This document shows, piece by piece, positions 11,586 through 20,346 of a stretch of DNA of 64,000 nucleotides. The stretch's first letter is position 1; each line of letters begins with the position of its first letter. The notes below the pieces were generated by a model that was given only the letters and a program-made list of their open reading frames with translations, searched no databases and had not been told where the DNA came from. The stretch is taken from NCBI RefSeq assembly GCF_900102945.1, contig NZ_FNGI01000003.1:124001-188000 (forward strand). Reading direction: 5' to 3'. The position numbers were made by a program, and so were the translations under genes. Source of the stretch: Modicisalibacter muralis. GTDB taxonomy: Bacteria; Pseudomonadota; Gammaproteobacteria; Pseudomonadales; Halomonadaceae.

Positions 11586-12337
11586 CAGCGCTTGCCTCCG
11601 GGCGCTTCATCGGCCAGTTCGCGCACCCAGCGCTTGGCGGACTCGCGCTTGAGTATTTCGCTGCACGTGCGCATCAAGGTCAGGGCGATGAAGAAACAGT
11701 AAAAGCCCAGCACCATGATCAGCAATGGCAGCCACATCTCGGGCGGCATCGCCGGGCGTTCGGTCAGCGTGAACGTCGCCGGCTGATGCAAGGTGTTCCA
11801 CCATTCGACCGAGTACTTGATGATCGGGATATTGACCACGCCGACCAGCGCCAGTACCGATGCCGCCCGGGCGCCGCTATCGCGGCTGAGAAAGGCGCCA
11901 CGCAGGGCAATCACCCCAAGATACAGGAATAACTGGATCAACATCGAGGTCAGGCGCGCGTCCCATATCCACCAGGTGCCCCAGGTGGGCACGCCCCACA
12001 CCGAGCCGGAGAACAGCGCGACGAAGGTCATCGCCGCGCCGAATGGCGCGATCACCGCCGCCGCCATGTCGGCGACCTTGATCTTCCACACCAGGAACAC
12101 CAGCGCCGCCGCGGCCAACGCGATAAAGCACGATTGAGCGAGAATCGCCGCCGGCACATGCACGTAGATGATACGAAAGCTGTTGCCTTGCTGGTAATCC
12201 GCCGGGGCGAACGCCAGCCCCCAGACGCTACCGACCGCCAGCAATACCAGCGCGGCGGTCCAGAACCAGGGCTGCAAGCGCATGGCGATGGCATAAAACC
12301 ATTTGGGCGAACCCAGTTTATGTATAAAGGCCCACAT
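11585..12337 (-). CDS. ccmC: Haem exporter/handling protein CcmC
   Basis: Membrane protein that loads haem onto CcmE. The 250 residues contain about six membrane helices and a conserved haem-ligand histidine in Y-V-H-V-P-A (His60). The WWD motif [13 protein letters not shown] spans about 119-131. It starts nine bases downstream of the ccmB stop. Confidence 0.96.
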   Translation of the reverse strand: MWAFIHKLGSPKWFYAIAMRLQPWFWTAALVLLAVGSVWGLAFAPADYQQGNSFRIIYVHVPAAILAQSCFIALAAAALVFLVWKIKVADMAAAVIAPFGAAMTFVALFSGSVWGVPTWGTWWIWDARLTSMLIQLFLYLGVIALRGAFLSRDSGARAASVLALVGVVNIPIIKYSVEWWNTLHQPATFTLTERPAMPPEMWLPLLIMVLGFYCFFIALTLMRTCSEILKRESAKRWVRELADEAPGGKR

Positions 12338-12346
12338 GCCCGTCCC

Positions 12347-13045
12347 TCAACCGTTGATACTGATGCGCAGCGCGGCGGCGATCGCCCAGGGCGCGAGCAT
12401 CAGCGCGACCGCCAGCAAGGCACCAAGAATCGCCAGGTGCGGCGCGGCATTACCACCCAGCGTGATGACCTGCACGGCGCCCGCGCCGAAGATCAGTACC
12501 GGTATATAAAGCGGCAACACCAGCAACGACAGCAATACGCCGCCGCGCGCCAGCCCCACCGTCAATGCCGCGCCGATGGCGCCAATCAAGCTCAGGCTGG
12601 CGCTGCCCAGCGCCAACGACAGCATCAATACGCCATAACCGCCGCTCGGCAGCGACAGCATCAGCCCCAGCAGCGGCGCCATCAGCGCCAGCGGCAACCC
12701 GGTCAGCAACCAATGCACCAGCACCTTGGCCAACACCAGCGCCGCCAGTGGCTGGGGCGCCAACAGCAGTTGTTCCAGACTGCCATCGTCGTGATCGCCG
12801 CGAAACAGTGCATCCAGCGATAATTGGGTGGCCAGCAGCGCCGCGACCCATAAAAGCCCCGGCGCGATTTCGGCGAGCAGTGCGGGCGCAGGAGAAATGC
12901 CCAACGGGAACAGGGTGATGACCAGCGCGAAAAACACCAGCGGATTGATGACCTCGCTGCGTCGCCGCAGCATCAGGGTCAGGTCGCGCTTGACGGTCGC
13001 CGCTATTGCGACACCCAGGCCCGCTCTCGGTTCAACGACCCGCAT
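12347..13045 (-). CDS. ccmB: Haem exporter protein CcmB
   Basis: Permease partner of the CcmA ATPase in the CcmABCD complex that releases haem-loaded CcmE. The 232 residues have about six hydrophobic segments. The conserved family stretch F-R-G-D-H-D-D-G-S-L-E-Q-L-L-L-A lies near residue 75. It overlaps the ccmA 3' end by 14 bases. The ATG at 13045 gives MRVVEPRAG and a usual family length. Confidence 0.94.
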   Translation of the reverse strand: MRVVEPRAGLGVAIAATVKRDLTLMLRRRSEVINPLVFFALVITLFPLGISPAPALLAEIAPGLLWVAALLATQLSLDALFRGDHDDGSLEQLLLAPQPLAALVLAKVLVHWLLTGLPLALMAPLLGLMLSLPSGGYGVLMLSLALGSASLSLIGAIGAALTVGLARGGVLLSLLVLPLYIPVLIFGAGAVQVITLGGNAAPHLAILGALLAVALMLAPWAIAAALRISING

Positions 13046-13706
13046 GGAGACTCCCGAGCGCCGGTTCGGCTTGCACGGTCTCGCCGTGGCCCAGCACCAC
13101 GCTGCGCTGCGCATCGAGCGCGGACAACGCATGATGGGTGGTCAGAATCACGCCACCACCGGCGTGCGCATGCGCTTGTATACGACGCTCCAGGGCATCG
13201 ACGCCTTGCCGGTCGATCGCCGTGAACGGCTCGTCGAGCACCCACAACGGACGCGGCATCAGCACCAGGCGGGCCAGCGCCACGCGGCGCTGCTGGCCGG
13301 CGGATAGCTGCGCCGTGGGAATGTCCTCGAAACCGCCCAGGCCGATTTCATCCAGCGCCGCCAGGCGCTCGGCGTCGCTGCCACGCTCGCCATTCAACGC
13401 CTGATACCAGGCCAGGTTTTCGAGCGGCGTCAGCGCCGCCTTGACGCCGGGGGCATGGCCCATATACAGCAGATTGGTGAGAAAGGCCGCGCGCACCCGG
13501 CGCATCGGCTCGCCACCCCAGGTCAGCTCGCCCCGATGATCGGAAAGCTGGCCCGACAGAATCTTCAGCAAGGTGGTCTTGCCGCTACCGTTGGGGCCTT
13601 CGACGCGAAGCACTTCGCCGGGAGCGACGCTCAGGTCGAGCCCCCTAAACAGCCAGCGATCGTCGCGTTCGCAGGCCAATCCACGTGCGTCGAGGCGGAA
13701 TGTCAC
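13032..13706 (-). CDS. ccmA: Cytochrome c maturation ABC ATPase CcmA
   Basis: ATPase of the CcmAB complex. The 224 residues contain Walker A G-P-N-G-S-G-K-T-T (about 37-45), the signature L-S-A-G-Q-Q-R-R-V-A-L-A-R and Walker B L-W-V-L-D-E-P-F-T-A-I-D. No in-frame ATG is available near the expected N terminus. The GTG at 13706-13704, with GGGGAA six bases before it, gives MTFRLDARGL and the correct length. The frame stays open far upstream, antisense to the next gene, and that extension is rejected. This is the first gene of the nine-gene ccm operon. Confidence 0.94.
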   Translation of the reverse strand: MTFRLDARGLACERDDRWLFRGLDLSVAPGEVLRVEGPNGSGKTTLLKILSGQLSDHRGELTWGGEPMRRVRAAFLTNLLYMGHAPGVKAALTPLENLAWYQALNGERGSDAERLAALDEIGLGGFEDIPTAQLSAGQQRRVALARLVLMPRPLWVLDEPFTAIDRQGVDALERRIQAHAHAGGGVILTTHHALSALDAQRSVVLGHGETVQAEPALGSLHAGR

Positions 13707-13895
13707 GGCGATTCCCCACCACTCATGATCAGCCCGGCACTGTACACAAAAAGCCCTTGAGCGACCAGCAACGCCGTGCGTCAGCGCGTCGCATCTTCGA
13801 CGAGGATCACCGCCAGGATGCGACCTTGGTAGCCCATTCTCCGGGCTCGCTGCGCTTGCTATGATGCGCGAGGTTATCTCCATGGGAGTAGGGTC

Positions 13896-14369
13896 ATGCC
13901 GCACGCCACACCGCACTACCTGCACCGCCTGCCCAACCTGCCGCTGGTCGATGGCGCCTGGGAAGAAATCGACGCGACCGATCTGGTCGAGGTGCCGCTG
14001 CTCGGCCAAGTGGCCGCCGGCATGCCGATCGAGGTCTGCCCCGAGCAGAGCAGCGTGTATATCCCATCGCGCATGGTGCGGCGCAATACCTACGCGCTGA
14101 AGGTACGCGGCGATTCGATGATCGACTGCAACATCCACGATGGCGACGTGATCATCATCGAGCGCTACGAAAGTGCCGAAAACGGCGAAACCGCCGTGGT
14201 GATGATCAACAACCAGGAAGTGACGCTGAAAAAGCTGTATATCGAGAAATCCGGCGTGCGCCTGCAACCCGCCAATCAGGACATGCAACCCATCTACCTG
14301 AAGAACGACGACATCCAGGTGTTGGGGCTGGTAATGGGCGTGATGCGCCAGCCCGCCCACGCGGCCTGA
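13896..14369 (+). CDS. LexA-like S24 family peptidase without a DNA-binding domain
   Basis: A 157-residue protein that aligns by eye with the C-terminal autoproteolytic half of LexA/UmuD. The Ala-Gly cleavage pair sits in V-P-L-L-G-Q-V-A-A-G-M-P (Ala41-Gly42), the catalytic serine in R-G-D-S-M-I-D (Ser74), and the catalytic lysine in E-V-T-L-K-K-L (Lys112). Only about 30 residues precede the cleavage region, too few for the LexA winged helix. No umuC follows and no CTGT-N8-ACAG box lies in the 190 bases upstream. GGGAGTAGGG precedes the ATG. It may be a UmuD-type accessory factor or a stand-alone regulator peptidase; the family is confident, the role is not. Confidence 0.8.
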   Translation: MPHATPHYLHRLPNLPLVDGAWEEIDATDLVEVPLLGQVAAGMPIEVCPEQSSVYIPSRMVRRNTYALKVRGDSMIDCNIHDGDVIIIERYESAENGETAVVMINNQEVTLKKLYIEKSGVRLQPANQDMQPIYLKNDDIQVLGLVMGVMRQPAHAA

Positions 14370-14983
14370 TGCACTACCCGATTCCCGCGCTCGATGCCGC
14401 TGACATTCACGTCGCCGAGATCGAAATCGAGCGCAGCCGCTTCATTGCCTGGGTCTGCCACGCGCCGCGAGTCGCCGCTTTCGAGGCGCTACTCGCCCGG
14501 GCCCGCAAGACCTACCCCGACGCCAGCCACCATTGCAGTGCCTTTATCGCCGGCCCGCCCGGCGAGCAGAACGCGATTGGCTTCTCTGACGACGGCGAAC
14601 CCGGCGGCACCGCCGGGCGGCCGATGTATCAGGTGCTCGATGGCGCCGGCATCGGTCAGATCGGCTGCGTGGTAACGCGCTATTTCGGCGGCACCAAGTT
14701 GGGCACCGGTGGGTTGGCGCGCGCCTACGCGCAGGTCGTGCACAAGGCCCTGGAGAGCCTGCGCCTGGATGACTTCACCGAACGCACGGCGCGGCGCCTC
14801 AAGATCGACTTTGCCGGCGAAGCCGAGGCGCGCGCCTGGCTCGGCGAGCGCGACATCCCGGTCGATGCCGCCGACTATGATGCCGAAGGCGTCACCCTCA
14901 CGGTCGGCTGGCCACTCGCTGACACGCATGACCTGGCGGCGTTGGAATCACGCCTCAAGGGCCAACTGAGCGTTCTCGAATAG
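14369..14983 (+). CDS. yigZ: YigZ/IMPACT family protein (UPF0029)
   Basis: A 204-residue protein of the YigZ/IMPACT family, whose members have an N-terminal ribosomal S5-like fold and a C-terminal ferredoxin-like fold; the biochemical role is not settled. Family motifs visible are E-R-S-R-F-I-A, H-H-C-S-A-F, F-S-D-D-G-E-P-G-G-T-A-G-R-P-M and R-Y-F-G-G-T-K-L-G-T-G-G-L. The ATG shares its A with the stop of the S24 peptidase gene (TGATG), so the two are probably translationally coupled. Confidence 0.92.
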   Translation: MHYPIPALDAADIHVAEIEIERSRFIAWVCHAPRVAAFEALLARARKTYPDASHHCSAFIAGPPGEQNAIGFSDDGEPGGTAGRPMYQVLDGAGIGQIGCVVTRYFGGTKLGTGGLARAYAQVVHKALESLRLDDFTERTARRLKIDFAGEAEARAWLGERDIPVDAADYDAEGVTLTVGWPLADTHDLAALESRLKGQLSVLE

Positions 14984-14988
14984 CCCGC

Positions 14989-15669
14989 TCAGCCGGTGCG
15001 GCCGACAGCGTCGGCGCAACTGCCCAAAGCCACTTCATAGGACAGCTCGATATGCCTGTCGAGCAGCGCCCTGGCGCCGCCCGCATCGCGCGCCAATGCC
15101 AACTCCACCAGCTCGCCGTGCTGTGCGTCCAGCGTGCTGCGAACCGAGGGTATCGGCGGCGCCATGCGTCGGTAGCGGTCGAACTGGTCATGCAACTGCT
15201 CGATAAAACGCAGCAGCCATACCGATTGGCACGGCGCCACCAGGGTGCGGTGGAAGTGCGTATGGTGCTGCTCCCATTGATCTAACTGGCTCGGGTCGTT
15301 ATCGGCGCGCATCAGGCGATGACGAGCGGCCAGCAGCAGCGATTCCCACTCGGCGTCGCCATGGCGAATCGCCCGCTCCAGCGCCATGCCCTCTAGCTGA
15401 CGGCGCATCTCGGTGATGTCGTCCAGTTCGATGCGGGCCAGGCGCGGCACGCGAAAGCCACGCTGGTTCTCCTGGATCAGCAAGCCATAGGCGGCCAGGC
15501 GATTGAGCGCCTCGCGCAGCGGGCTCAGCCCCACCTGATAGTGCTCACGCAAGGCACTGATGCCGAGCTTTTCGCCGGCGGTGAAACGACCGTTCACCAG
15601 GTCGTGACGCAGAATATCGAATATCCGACTCGCCGTGGTCGCCCCCTCTTCTTTCGCGTCTTTTGCCAT
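14989..15669 (-). CDS. GntR-family transcriptional regulator, FCD subfamily
   Basis: A 226-residue regulator. The N-terminal winged helix (about residues 15-80) includes R-I-F-D-I-L-R-H-D-L-V-N-G-R-F and the FadR-like recognition region L-S-P-L-R-E-A-L-N-R-L. The C-terminal helical FCD domain (about 95-215) contains H-x3-H style metal-ligand positions such as H-H-T-H-F-H-R-T-L and H-I-E-L-S-Y. It is transcribed divergently from the gamma-glutamyltransferase gene across a 134-base AT-rich interval, so the ggt-chr genes are its likely target. The effector is unknown. Confidence 0.88.
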   Translation of the reverse strand: MAKDAKEEGATTASRIFDILRHDLVNGRFTAGEKLGISALREHYQVGLSPLREALNRLAAYGLLIQENQRGFRVPRLARIELDDITEMRRQLEGMALERAIRHGDAEWESLLLAARHRLMRADNDPSQLDQWEQHHTHFHRTLVAPCQSVWLLRFIEQLHDQFDRYRRMAPPIPSVRSTLDAQHGELVELALARDAGGARALLDRHIELSYEVALGSCADAVGRTG

Positions 15670-15749
15670 CTTCCCTCCTCACCCTGCAATGACGTCGTCA
15701 TGCAAGCTTGACGCATCTCGAACCAGCAATCTATATTCTTTCAACAATA

Positions 15750-15792
15750 ATCGATTTTAATTAAAACAAACGATTTAAATTACAAAAATCGT
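15750..15792. promoter_or_regulatory. AT-rich divergent control region with a palindrome
   Basis: Between the GntR and ggt genes, a perfect 12-bp palindrome TTTTAATTAAAA (15755-15766) lies inside a larger inverted pair, ATCGATTTT (from 15750) and AAAAATCG (to about 15791). Its AT content contrasts sharply with the flanking genes. It is a good candidate for the GntR operator or the ggt promoter, but no experimentally known motif is matched. Confidence 0.45.
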
Positions 15793-15803
15793 CTGGAGAC
15801 GGC

Positions 15804-17435
15804 ATGCTAACGCCTTTTTCCCAGCAGAATCCTTATCCCTCCCAACGCAGCGCCACCTATGCCAGGCACGGCATGGTCGCGGCATCGCAGCCTCTCGCCA
15901 GCCAGGTTGGACGTGACATCCTGGCCCAGGGCGGCAATGCGGTCGATGCCGCGATTGCCACGGCCGCCGTGCTGAGCGTGGTCGAGCCGACCGGGTGCGG
16001 GATCGGCGGCGATGCCTTCGCGCTGGTATGGATCGCATCAAACGACGCTGGCGAGGGAAAGCTGCATGGGCTCAACGCCAGCGGCACCGCGCCCGCGACG
16101 CTAACCCGGGAAGCCGTCATCGAGGCCGGCCACACCGGCATGCCCCTTTACGGCTGGACGCCGGTCACCGTGCCGGGCATCCCCGCCGCCTGGGCCGAAC
16201 TCTCCCGACGTTTCGGCAGGCTCGATTTCACGACGCTACTTGCGCCCGCCATTCGCCTGGCGCGCGAAGGATTCCCCGTCTCACCGGTGATCAGCCTCTT
16301 ATGGCAGCGCGCGGAGGCGACCTTTCAGCGCCATTTCAGCGAGGCATCGACTCAGGCCTGGTTCGACACCTTCACGCCGCAAGGCCAGGCTCCGCGCCCG
16401 GGGGAGATGTTTCGTTGCCAGGCGCAGGCCCGCACCCTCGAAGCGCTGGCCGAGACGCAGTGCGAGAGTTTCTATCGCGGCGAACTGGCCGAAAAGATCG
16501 ATGCCTTTTCACGGCGCACCGGCGGCTACCTGCGCAAGGAGGATCTCGCCAGTTACCAAACCGAATGGGTCGCGCCCATCTCGGTCAACTATCGCGGCTA
16601 TGATGTCTGGGAAATCCCGCCTAACGGCCAGGGCATCGTGGCGCTGATGGCGCTACGCATCCTCGAGGGTTTCGAGTTCGACGGCCGCGACGACCCACGG
16701 GCCCTGCATCGGCAGCTCGAGGCCATGAAACTCGCCTTCATCGACGGACAGACACATGTCGCCCAGACCGAGCACATGGTGCACAGCGTCGAATCCCTGC
16801 TCGGCGAGGACTATGCCCGCACACGCCGCGCCCTGATCGACGACACCGCACTGGACCCGACACCCGGCCAACCCCATGGCGGCGGCACGGTGTACCTCGC
16901 CACCGCCGACGCGGAAGGCAACATGGTGTCGTTCATCCAGAGCAACTATCACGGCTTCGGTTCCGGCGTGGTGGTGCCCGACACCGGCATCGCGATGCAG
17001 AATCGCGGCCACGGCTTCAGTCTCGACCCGGGCCACGCCAACGTACTCGCCCCCGGCAAGAAGACCTTTCATACCATCATCCCCGGCTTTCTCACTCGCG
17101 ACGGCGTCGGTCTGGGGCCGTTCGGCGTCATGGGCGGTTTCATGCAGCCGCAGGGTCACGTGCAGGTGGTAATGAACCTGGTCGACTTCGGCCTCAATCC
17201 CCAGGCGGCGCTCGATGCCCCGCGCTGGCAGTGGCTGGGCGGGCGCCGCATCGGGCTCGAACACGCCTTCCCCGCGCATCTCGCCCGGGCCATGGCGCAA
17301 CGCGGCCACCGCATTGAAATCGCCCACGATAGCACCGGCTACGGGCGTGGCCAGATCATCATCCGCGATCCGCAAAGCGGAATTTACTGCGGCGGCACGG
17401 AGCCGCGAACCGACGCCAGCATTGCGGTGCTGTGA
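15804..17435 (+). CDS. Gamma-glutamyltransferase family protein
   Basis: An N-terminal-nucleophile hydrolase-fold protein of 543 residues. The N-terminal family block G-G-N-A-V-D-A-A-I-A-T-A-A-V-L-S-V-V-E-P-x-G-x-G-I-G-G-D is near residues 43-70. The likely processing and catalytic threonine is in H-G-G-G-T-V-Y-L-A-T-A-D (Thr362). Unlike periplasmic GGT no clear signal peptide is present, which suggests a cytoplasmic relative. It may act on a gamma-glutamyl compound or be a related amidase. The stop overlaps the following chr gene, so they form one operon with the two ChrA halves. Confidence 0.85.
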   Translation: MLTPFSQQNPYPSQRSATYARHGMVAASQPLASQVGRDILAQGGNAVDAAIATAAVLSVVEPTGCGIGGDAFALVWIASNDAGEGKLHGLNASGTAPATLTREAVIEAGHTGMPLYGWTPVTVPGIPAAWAELSRRFGRLDFTTLLAPAIRLAREGFPVSPVISLLWQRAEATFQRHFSEASTQAWFDTFTPQGQAPRPGEMFRCQAQARTLEALAETQCESFYRGELAEKIDAFSRRTGGYLRKEDLASYQTEWVAPISVNYRGYDVWEIPPNGQGIVALMALRILEGFEFDGRDDPRALHRQLEAMKLAFIDGQTHVAQTEHMVHSVESLLGEDYARTRRALIDDTALDPTPGQPHGGGTVYLATADAEGNMVSFIQSNYHGFGSGVVVPDTGIAMQNRGHGFSLDPGHANVLAPGKKTFHTIIPGFLTRDGVGLGPFGVMGGFMQPQGHVQVVMNLVDFGLNPQAALDAPRWQWLGGRRIGLEHAFPAHLARAMAQRGHRIEIAHDSTGYGRGQIIIRDPQSGIYCGGTEPRTDASIAVL

Positions 17436-18010
17436 TCATGCTCAAGACTCAGGGAAAGCTCTTCGTCGCCTTTCTGCGCATCGGCCTGCTCGGCTTCGGC
17501 GGAGGGCCTTCGATGATTCCCTTGGTCCATCAGGAAGTCGTCAAGCGCCATGCCTGGATGAGCGACGACGAGTTCGCCGACACCCTCGCCATCGGCAATA
17601 CGCTGCCGGGCCCGATCGCCACCAAGATGGCCGGCACCGTCGGCTATCGCATCGGCGGCCTGTTGGGATGCCTCAATGCGGTGATCGCCGTGATCGTACC
17701 GGTCATCCTGGCGATGATCGCACTGCTCGGCCTGTTTACCCGCTATAGCGATCAGCGCTGGATCCAGGGCATGAGCGAAGGCGTCGTGCCGGTAGTGATG
17801 GTGATGATGAGCCAACTGACCTGGGACTTCTTCGCCAAATCCCGCATCGGCCTGGGCTGGATCGTCACGCTGCTGATGGGCGCGGTGGCCGGCGCGCTGA
17901 TCTACTGGCTGGGTATCCATCCGGGGCTGGTCATCGGCGCGGTGCTCGTCACCGCCCTGCTGCGCCCGGAGCGCCGCTCGAAGGCAACGCGCCAGGAGAC
18001 CGCGAAATGA
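17432..18010 (+). CDS. Half-size ChrA-family transporter, first subunit
   Basis: A 192-residue membrane protein of the CHR (chromate ion transporter) family, short-chain type. It has the N-terminal signature F-L-R-I-G-L-L-G-F-G-G-G-P-S-M-I-P-L, followed by A-I-G-N-T-L-P-G-P-I-A-T-K-M-A-G and about five to six hydrophobic segments. The GTG at 17432 overlaps the ggt stop; an ATG at 17438 is an alternative start. Short-chain CHR proteins usually work as a pair, and the partner follows directly. The substrate need not be chromate, given the ggt neighbour. Confidence 0.85.
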   Translation: MIMLKTQGKLFVAFLRIGLLGFGGGPSMIPLVHQEVVKRHAWMSDDEFADTLAIGNTLPGPIATKMAGTVGYRIGGLLGCLNAVIAVIVPVILAMIALLGLFTRYSDQRWIQGMSEGVVPVVMVMMSQLTWDFFAKSRIGLGWIVTLLMGAVAGALIYWLGIHPGLVIGAVLVTALLRPERRSKATRQETAK

Positions 18011-18537
18011 TCTACTGGCACGTCTTTCTGGCCTTCTTCATTCCTAACATCATCGGCTACGGCGGCGGGCCCGCGATCATCCCATTGATCGAAAACGAAG
18101 TGGTCGGGCACTACGGCTGGATGAGTTCCCAGGCCTTCGCCGAGACGTTGGCGCTGGGCAACACCCTGCCCAGCCCGATCGCCACCAAGATGGCCGGCTA
18201 TATCGGCTACGACGTCGCCGGAGTGCCCGGCGCGCTGATCGCCACCTTCGCCACCGTGGCGCCGTCGTTGCTGCTGATGCTGGCGGCGATGGGCACGCTT
18301 TATCGCTACCGCGACTCGATCAAGGTGAAGTCGATGAGCCAGTGGGTACGGCCGGTGATCATGGTGCTGATGGGTTATCTCACCTGGACCTTTCTTGTCA
18401 CGAGCATCGCGGAAGCCGGCATTGTGCATACCGCGGTTATCGGTGGCATCGCCGCGGCGCTATTGCTGGCAACCCGATTGCACCCGGCTTTCGTGGTAAT
18501 GGCCGGATTGGCTTATGGCGCGGCCTTCCTGGGCTGA
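18007..18537 (+). CDS. Half-size ChrA-family transporter, second subunit
   Basis: A 176-residue CHR-family membrane protein paralogous to the preceding gene. Matching motifs are F-I-P-N-I-I-G-Y-G-G-G-P-A-I-I-P-L and A-L-G-N-T-L-P-S-P-I-A-T-K-M-A-G. It overlaps the first subunit by four bases (ATGA). The conserved Gly-rich and Pro-rich loops occur in both halves, as expected for an antiparallel heterodimer. It is the last gene before a 241-base interval holding a palindromic repeat. Confidence 0.85.
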   Translation: MIYWHVFLAFFIPNIIGYGGGPAIIPLIENEVVGHYGWMSSQAFAETLALGNTLPSPIATKMAGYIGYDVAGVPGALIATFATVAPSLLLMLAAMGTLYRYRDSIKVKSMSQWVRPVIMVLMGYLTWTFLVTSIAEAGIVHTAVIGGIAAALLLATRLHPAFVVMAGLAYGAAFLG

Positions 18538-18595
18538 CGCTGACACACACCACAAACAGGAGCGACCCGGAAAACGCCTTATCCCAAAAAACCTT

Positions 18596-18737
18596 GGAAG
18601 ACTTTGAAAAAGGTAGCGAGCGAAGGCCAGGTAAGGCGAAGTCGTCCGAAAAAGCGGAGTTTACAGGCGGTAAATGAGCATTTTGAGGCCGACTTCAACA
18701 CAGCTTGGTCGAGCGCAGTAGTTTTTCAGGGGCTTCC
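18596..18737. repeat. Nested palindromic intergenic element, about 142 bp
   Basis: Successive inverted arms converge on one centre: GGAAG (18596) with CTTCC (18733), TGAAAAA (18605) with TTTTTCA (18722), GAAGTCG (18638) with CGACTTC (18690), and innermost TTTAC (18660) with GTAAA (18670). The nesting indicates a long imperfect hairpin. It has no coding potential and lies between chrA and tctC. It resembles a REP/MITE-like dispersed element; no second copy is in this window. It might also fold as a terminator-like structure for the chr operon. Confidence 0.6.
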
Positions 18738-18778
18738 TCGAACCCATGATGCATGACGACATTACAAGGACAAATCGC

Positions 18779-19771
18779 ATGAAAATCTTTGGCTTCTCTC
18801 CAGCGGAAAAATCTCGTGGATGCTTCTTCAGCGCGTTGGCCATCGGCGCCGCGCTGAGTTGCGCCGCCGGGCTGGCCTCGGCGCAGGAAGCGGACTACCC
18901 GAACCGGCCCGTCGAGCTGATCGTGCCCTGGTCGCCGGGCGGCGGCAGCGACACGCTGATGCGCATCATCTCCAACAATATCGAGCCCCACCTCGGCGTG
19001 CCGATGCCGGTCATCAACATGCCGGGGGTCAGCGGCACCCTGGGCCTGGCTGAACTCGCCAGACGCGAGCCGGATGGCTATACGATCGGCCAGGTTCACG
19101 AGGGCCTGCTGACCGCGTTCCATACCGGACTGACCAAGCTGAACTGGGACGATTTCGCACCGATAGCGGGGGCCACCGCCACGCCACAGTATTGGACCGT
19201 CAGCGCGGACAGCCCATGGCAAACCTTCGAGGAGTTCGTCGAATATGCCAAGGCGAACCCCGGTGAGGTCCGCGTTGGCGTCACGCTGGGCGGCATCTCG
19301 CACGTGCACCCGGCGATGATCGAGGATGCCGCGGGCCTGGAGTTTCGCTATGTCGGTTACGAAGGAACCGGGGATCGCATTCGCGCGCTGGTCGGCGGTC
19401 ATATCGACGCGGCGATGGGCGATGTGTCCTCGAGCCTGGCATTCGTCGAGAGCGATGACCTGCGCTTCCTTGCCGTGGGTTCCACCGAACGGGTGCCACA
19501 GACACCGGACGTGCCGACGTTCGAAGAACTCGGCTACGATTCGCTCGAACTCTCCATTATTCGCGGCATCGTCGCCCCCGAAGGCACGCCCGAGGCGCGC
19601 ATCGATACACTCGAATCGGCCCTGAAGTCGCTGTCCAAGGACGAGGCTTTCGTCAAGAGCGTCAACAACGTCGGTGTCGAAGTCCAATTCATGGGCACCG
19701 AGGAATATACCGACTACCTCGAGAACGCTAACGACACTATCGAACGCCTCTCCGGGAAACTTCAGAAATGA
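18779..19771 (+). CDS. tctC: Tripartite tricarboxylate transporter substrate-binding protein (TctC/Bug family)
   Basis: Periplasmic binding protein of 330 residues. A signal peptide ends at A-S-A before Q-E (about residue 37). The TctC/Bug motif Y-P-N-R-P-V-E-L-I-V-P-W-S-P-G-G-G-S-D-T follows. I chose the ATG at 18779 (AAGGA nine bases upstream) over an in-frame ATG at 18746 because it starts the signal peptide cleanly. It heads a tctCBA operon and overlaps tctB by four bases. The ligand is unknown; Bug proteins bind a broad range of carboxylates. Confidence 0.9.
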   Translation: MKIFGFSPAEKSRGCFFSALAIGAALSCAAGLASAQEADYPNRPVELIVPWSPGGGSDTLMRIISNNIEPHLGVPMPVINMPGVSGTLGLAELARREPDGYTIGQVHEGLLTAFHTGLTKLNWDDFAPIAGATATPQYWTVSADSPWQTFEEFVEYAKANPGEVRVGVTLGGISHVHPAMIEDAAGLEFRYVGYEGTGDRIRALVGGHIDAAMGDVSSSLAFVESDDLRFLAVGSTERVPQTPDVPTFEELGYDSLELSIIRGIVAPEGTPEARIDTLESALKSLSKDEAFVKSVNNVGVEVQFMGTEEYTDYLENANDTIERLSGKLQK

Positions 19772-20310
19772 CTTCTCAGACATCCCCCACGGCCCGGTCG
19801 CCTGACGACCGGGCAGCCAATGGCGCCGCACGGGGAGGCGCCATGGCACATATCGTGTTCAATGGCCTGCTGGCGGCCCTGTTCATTTTTCTGTTCGTGC
19901 GCGCCGGCAGCTACCCCTCGTCGATGTGGGAGCCGTTGGGATCGGGTACCTTCCCGCGCCTCGTGCTGGGAATGTTGGTGCTGTTCAATGTCATGATTGT
20001 GGTGCAGGAAACCCGGCATTTCCTGCGCGCATCGCCACTGCCCGCAAAGGCGTGTCGGGCCTGGATCTGGCGGCATCGCCTGATGTTCGGCGTGCTCCTG
20101 CTATTCGCGCTCCTCGTATTCGCCGTGCCAACGCTGGGATTTCGTTGGTCATCCCTGGTCTTTCTTTTCGTGACGCAGGTCCTGCTAGGCGCTCGTCACT
20201 GGAAATCGTTACTAATTGCCGGCGTGATCGCGGTGGCTTTCTCCTTCGGCGTCGAGATCGTATTCCGTGAGGTTTTCCTTATCTCCTTGCCTCGCGGTCT
20301 TCTGGATTGA
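19768..20310 (+). CDS. tctB: Tripartite tricarboxylate transporter small membrane subunit TctB
   Basis: A 180-residue protein with four predicted membrane segments. The first (after residue 27) contains H-I-V-F-N-G-L-L-A-A-L-F-I-F-L-F-V. The typical motif W-E-P-L-G-S-G-T-F-P-R-L-V-L-G sits in the loop after it. Size and position between tctC and tctA match the TTT family. Confidence 0.87.
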   Translation: MTSQTSPTARSPDDRAANGAARGGAMAHIVFNGLLAALFIFLFVRAGSYPSSMWEPLGSGTFPRLVLGMLVLFNVMIVVQETRHFLRASPLPAKACRAWIWRHRLMFGVLLLFALLVFAVPTLGFRWSSLVFLFVTQVLLGARHWKSLLIAGVIAVAFSFGVEIVFREVFLISLPRGLLD

Positions 20311-20346
20311 CGGTACTCATAATCGTAAAGCTCAAGGGGAAATAGC

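Noticed and set aside
13707..14360. N-terminal extension of the ccmA frame to 14360
   Set aside because: It is antisense to the S24 peptidase gene and adds 218 residues not found in CcmA; the GTG at 13706 has a good ribosome binding site.
17432..18537. Chromate resistance operon
   Set aside because: Family membership is clear, but the neighbours (GntR, gamma-glutamyltransferase) give no support for chromate as substrate.
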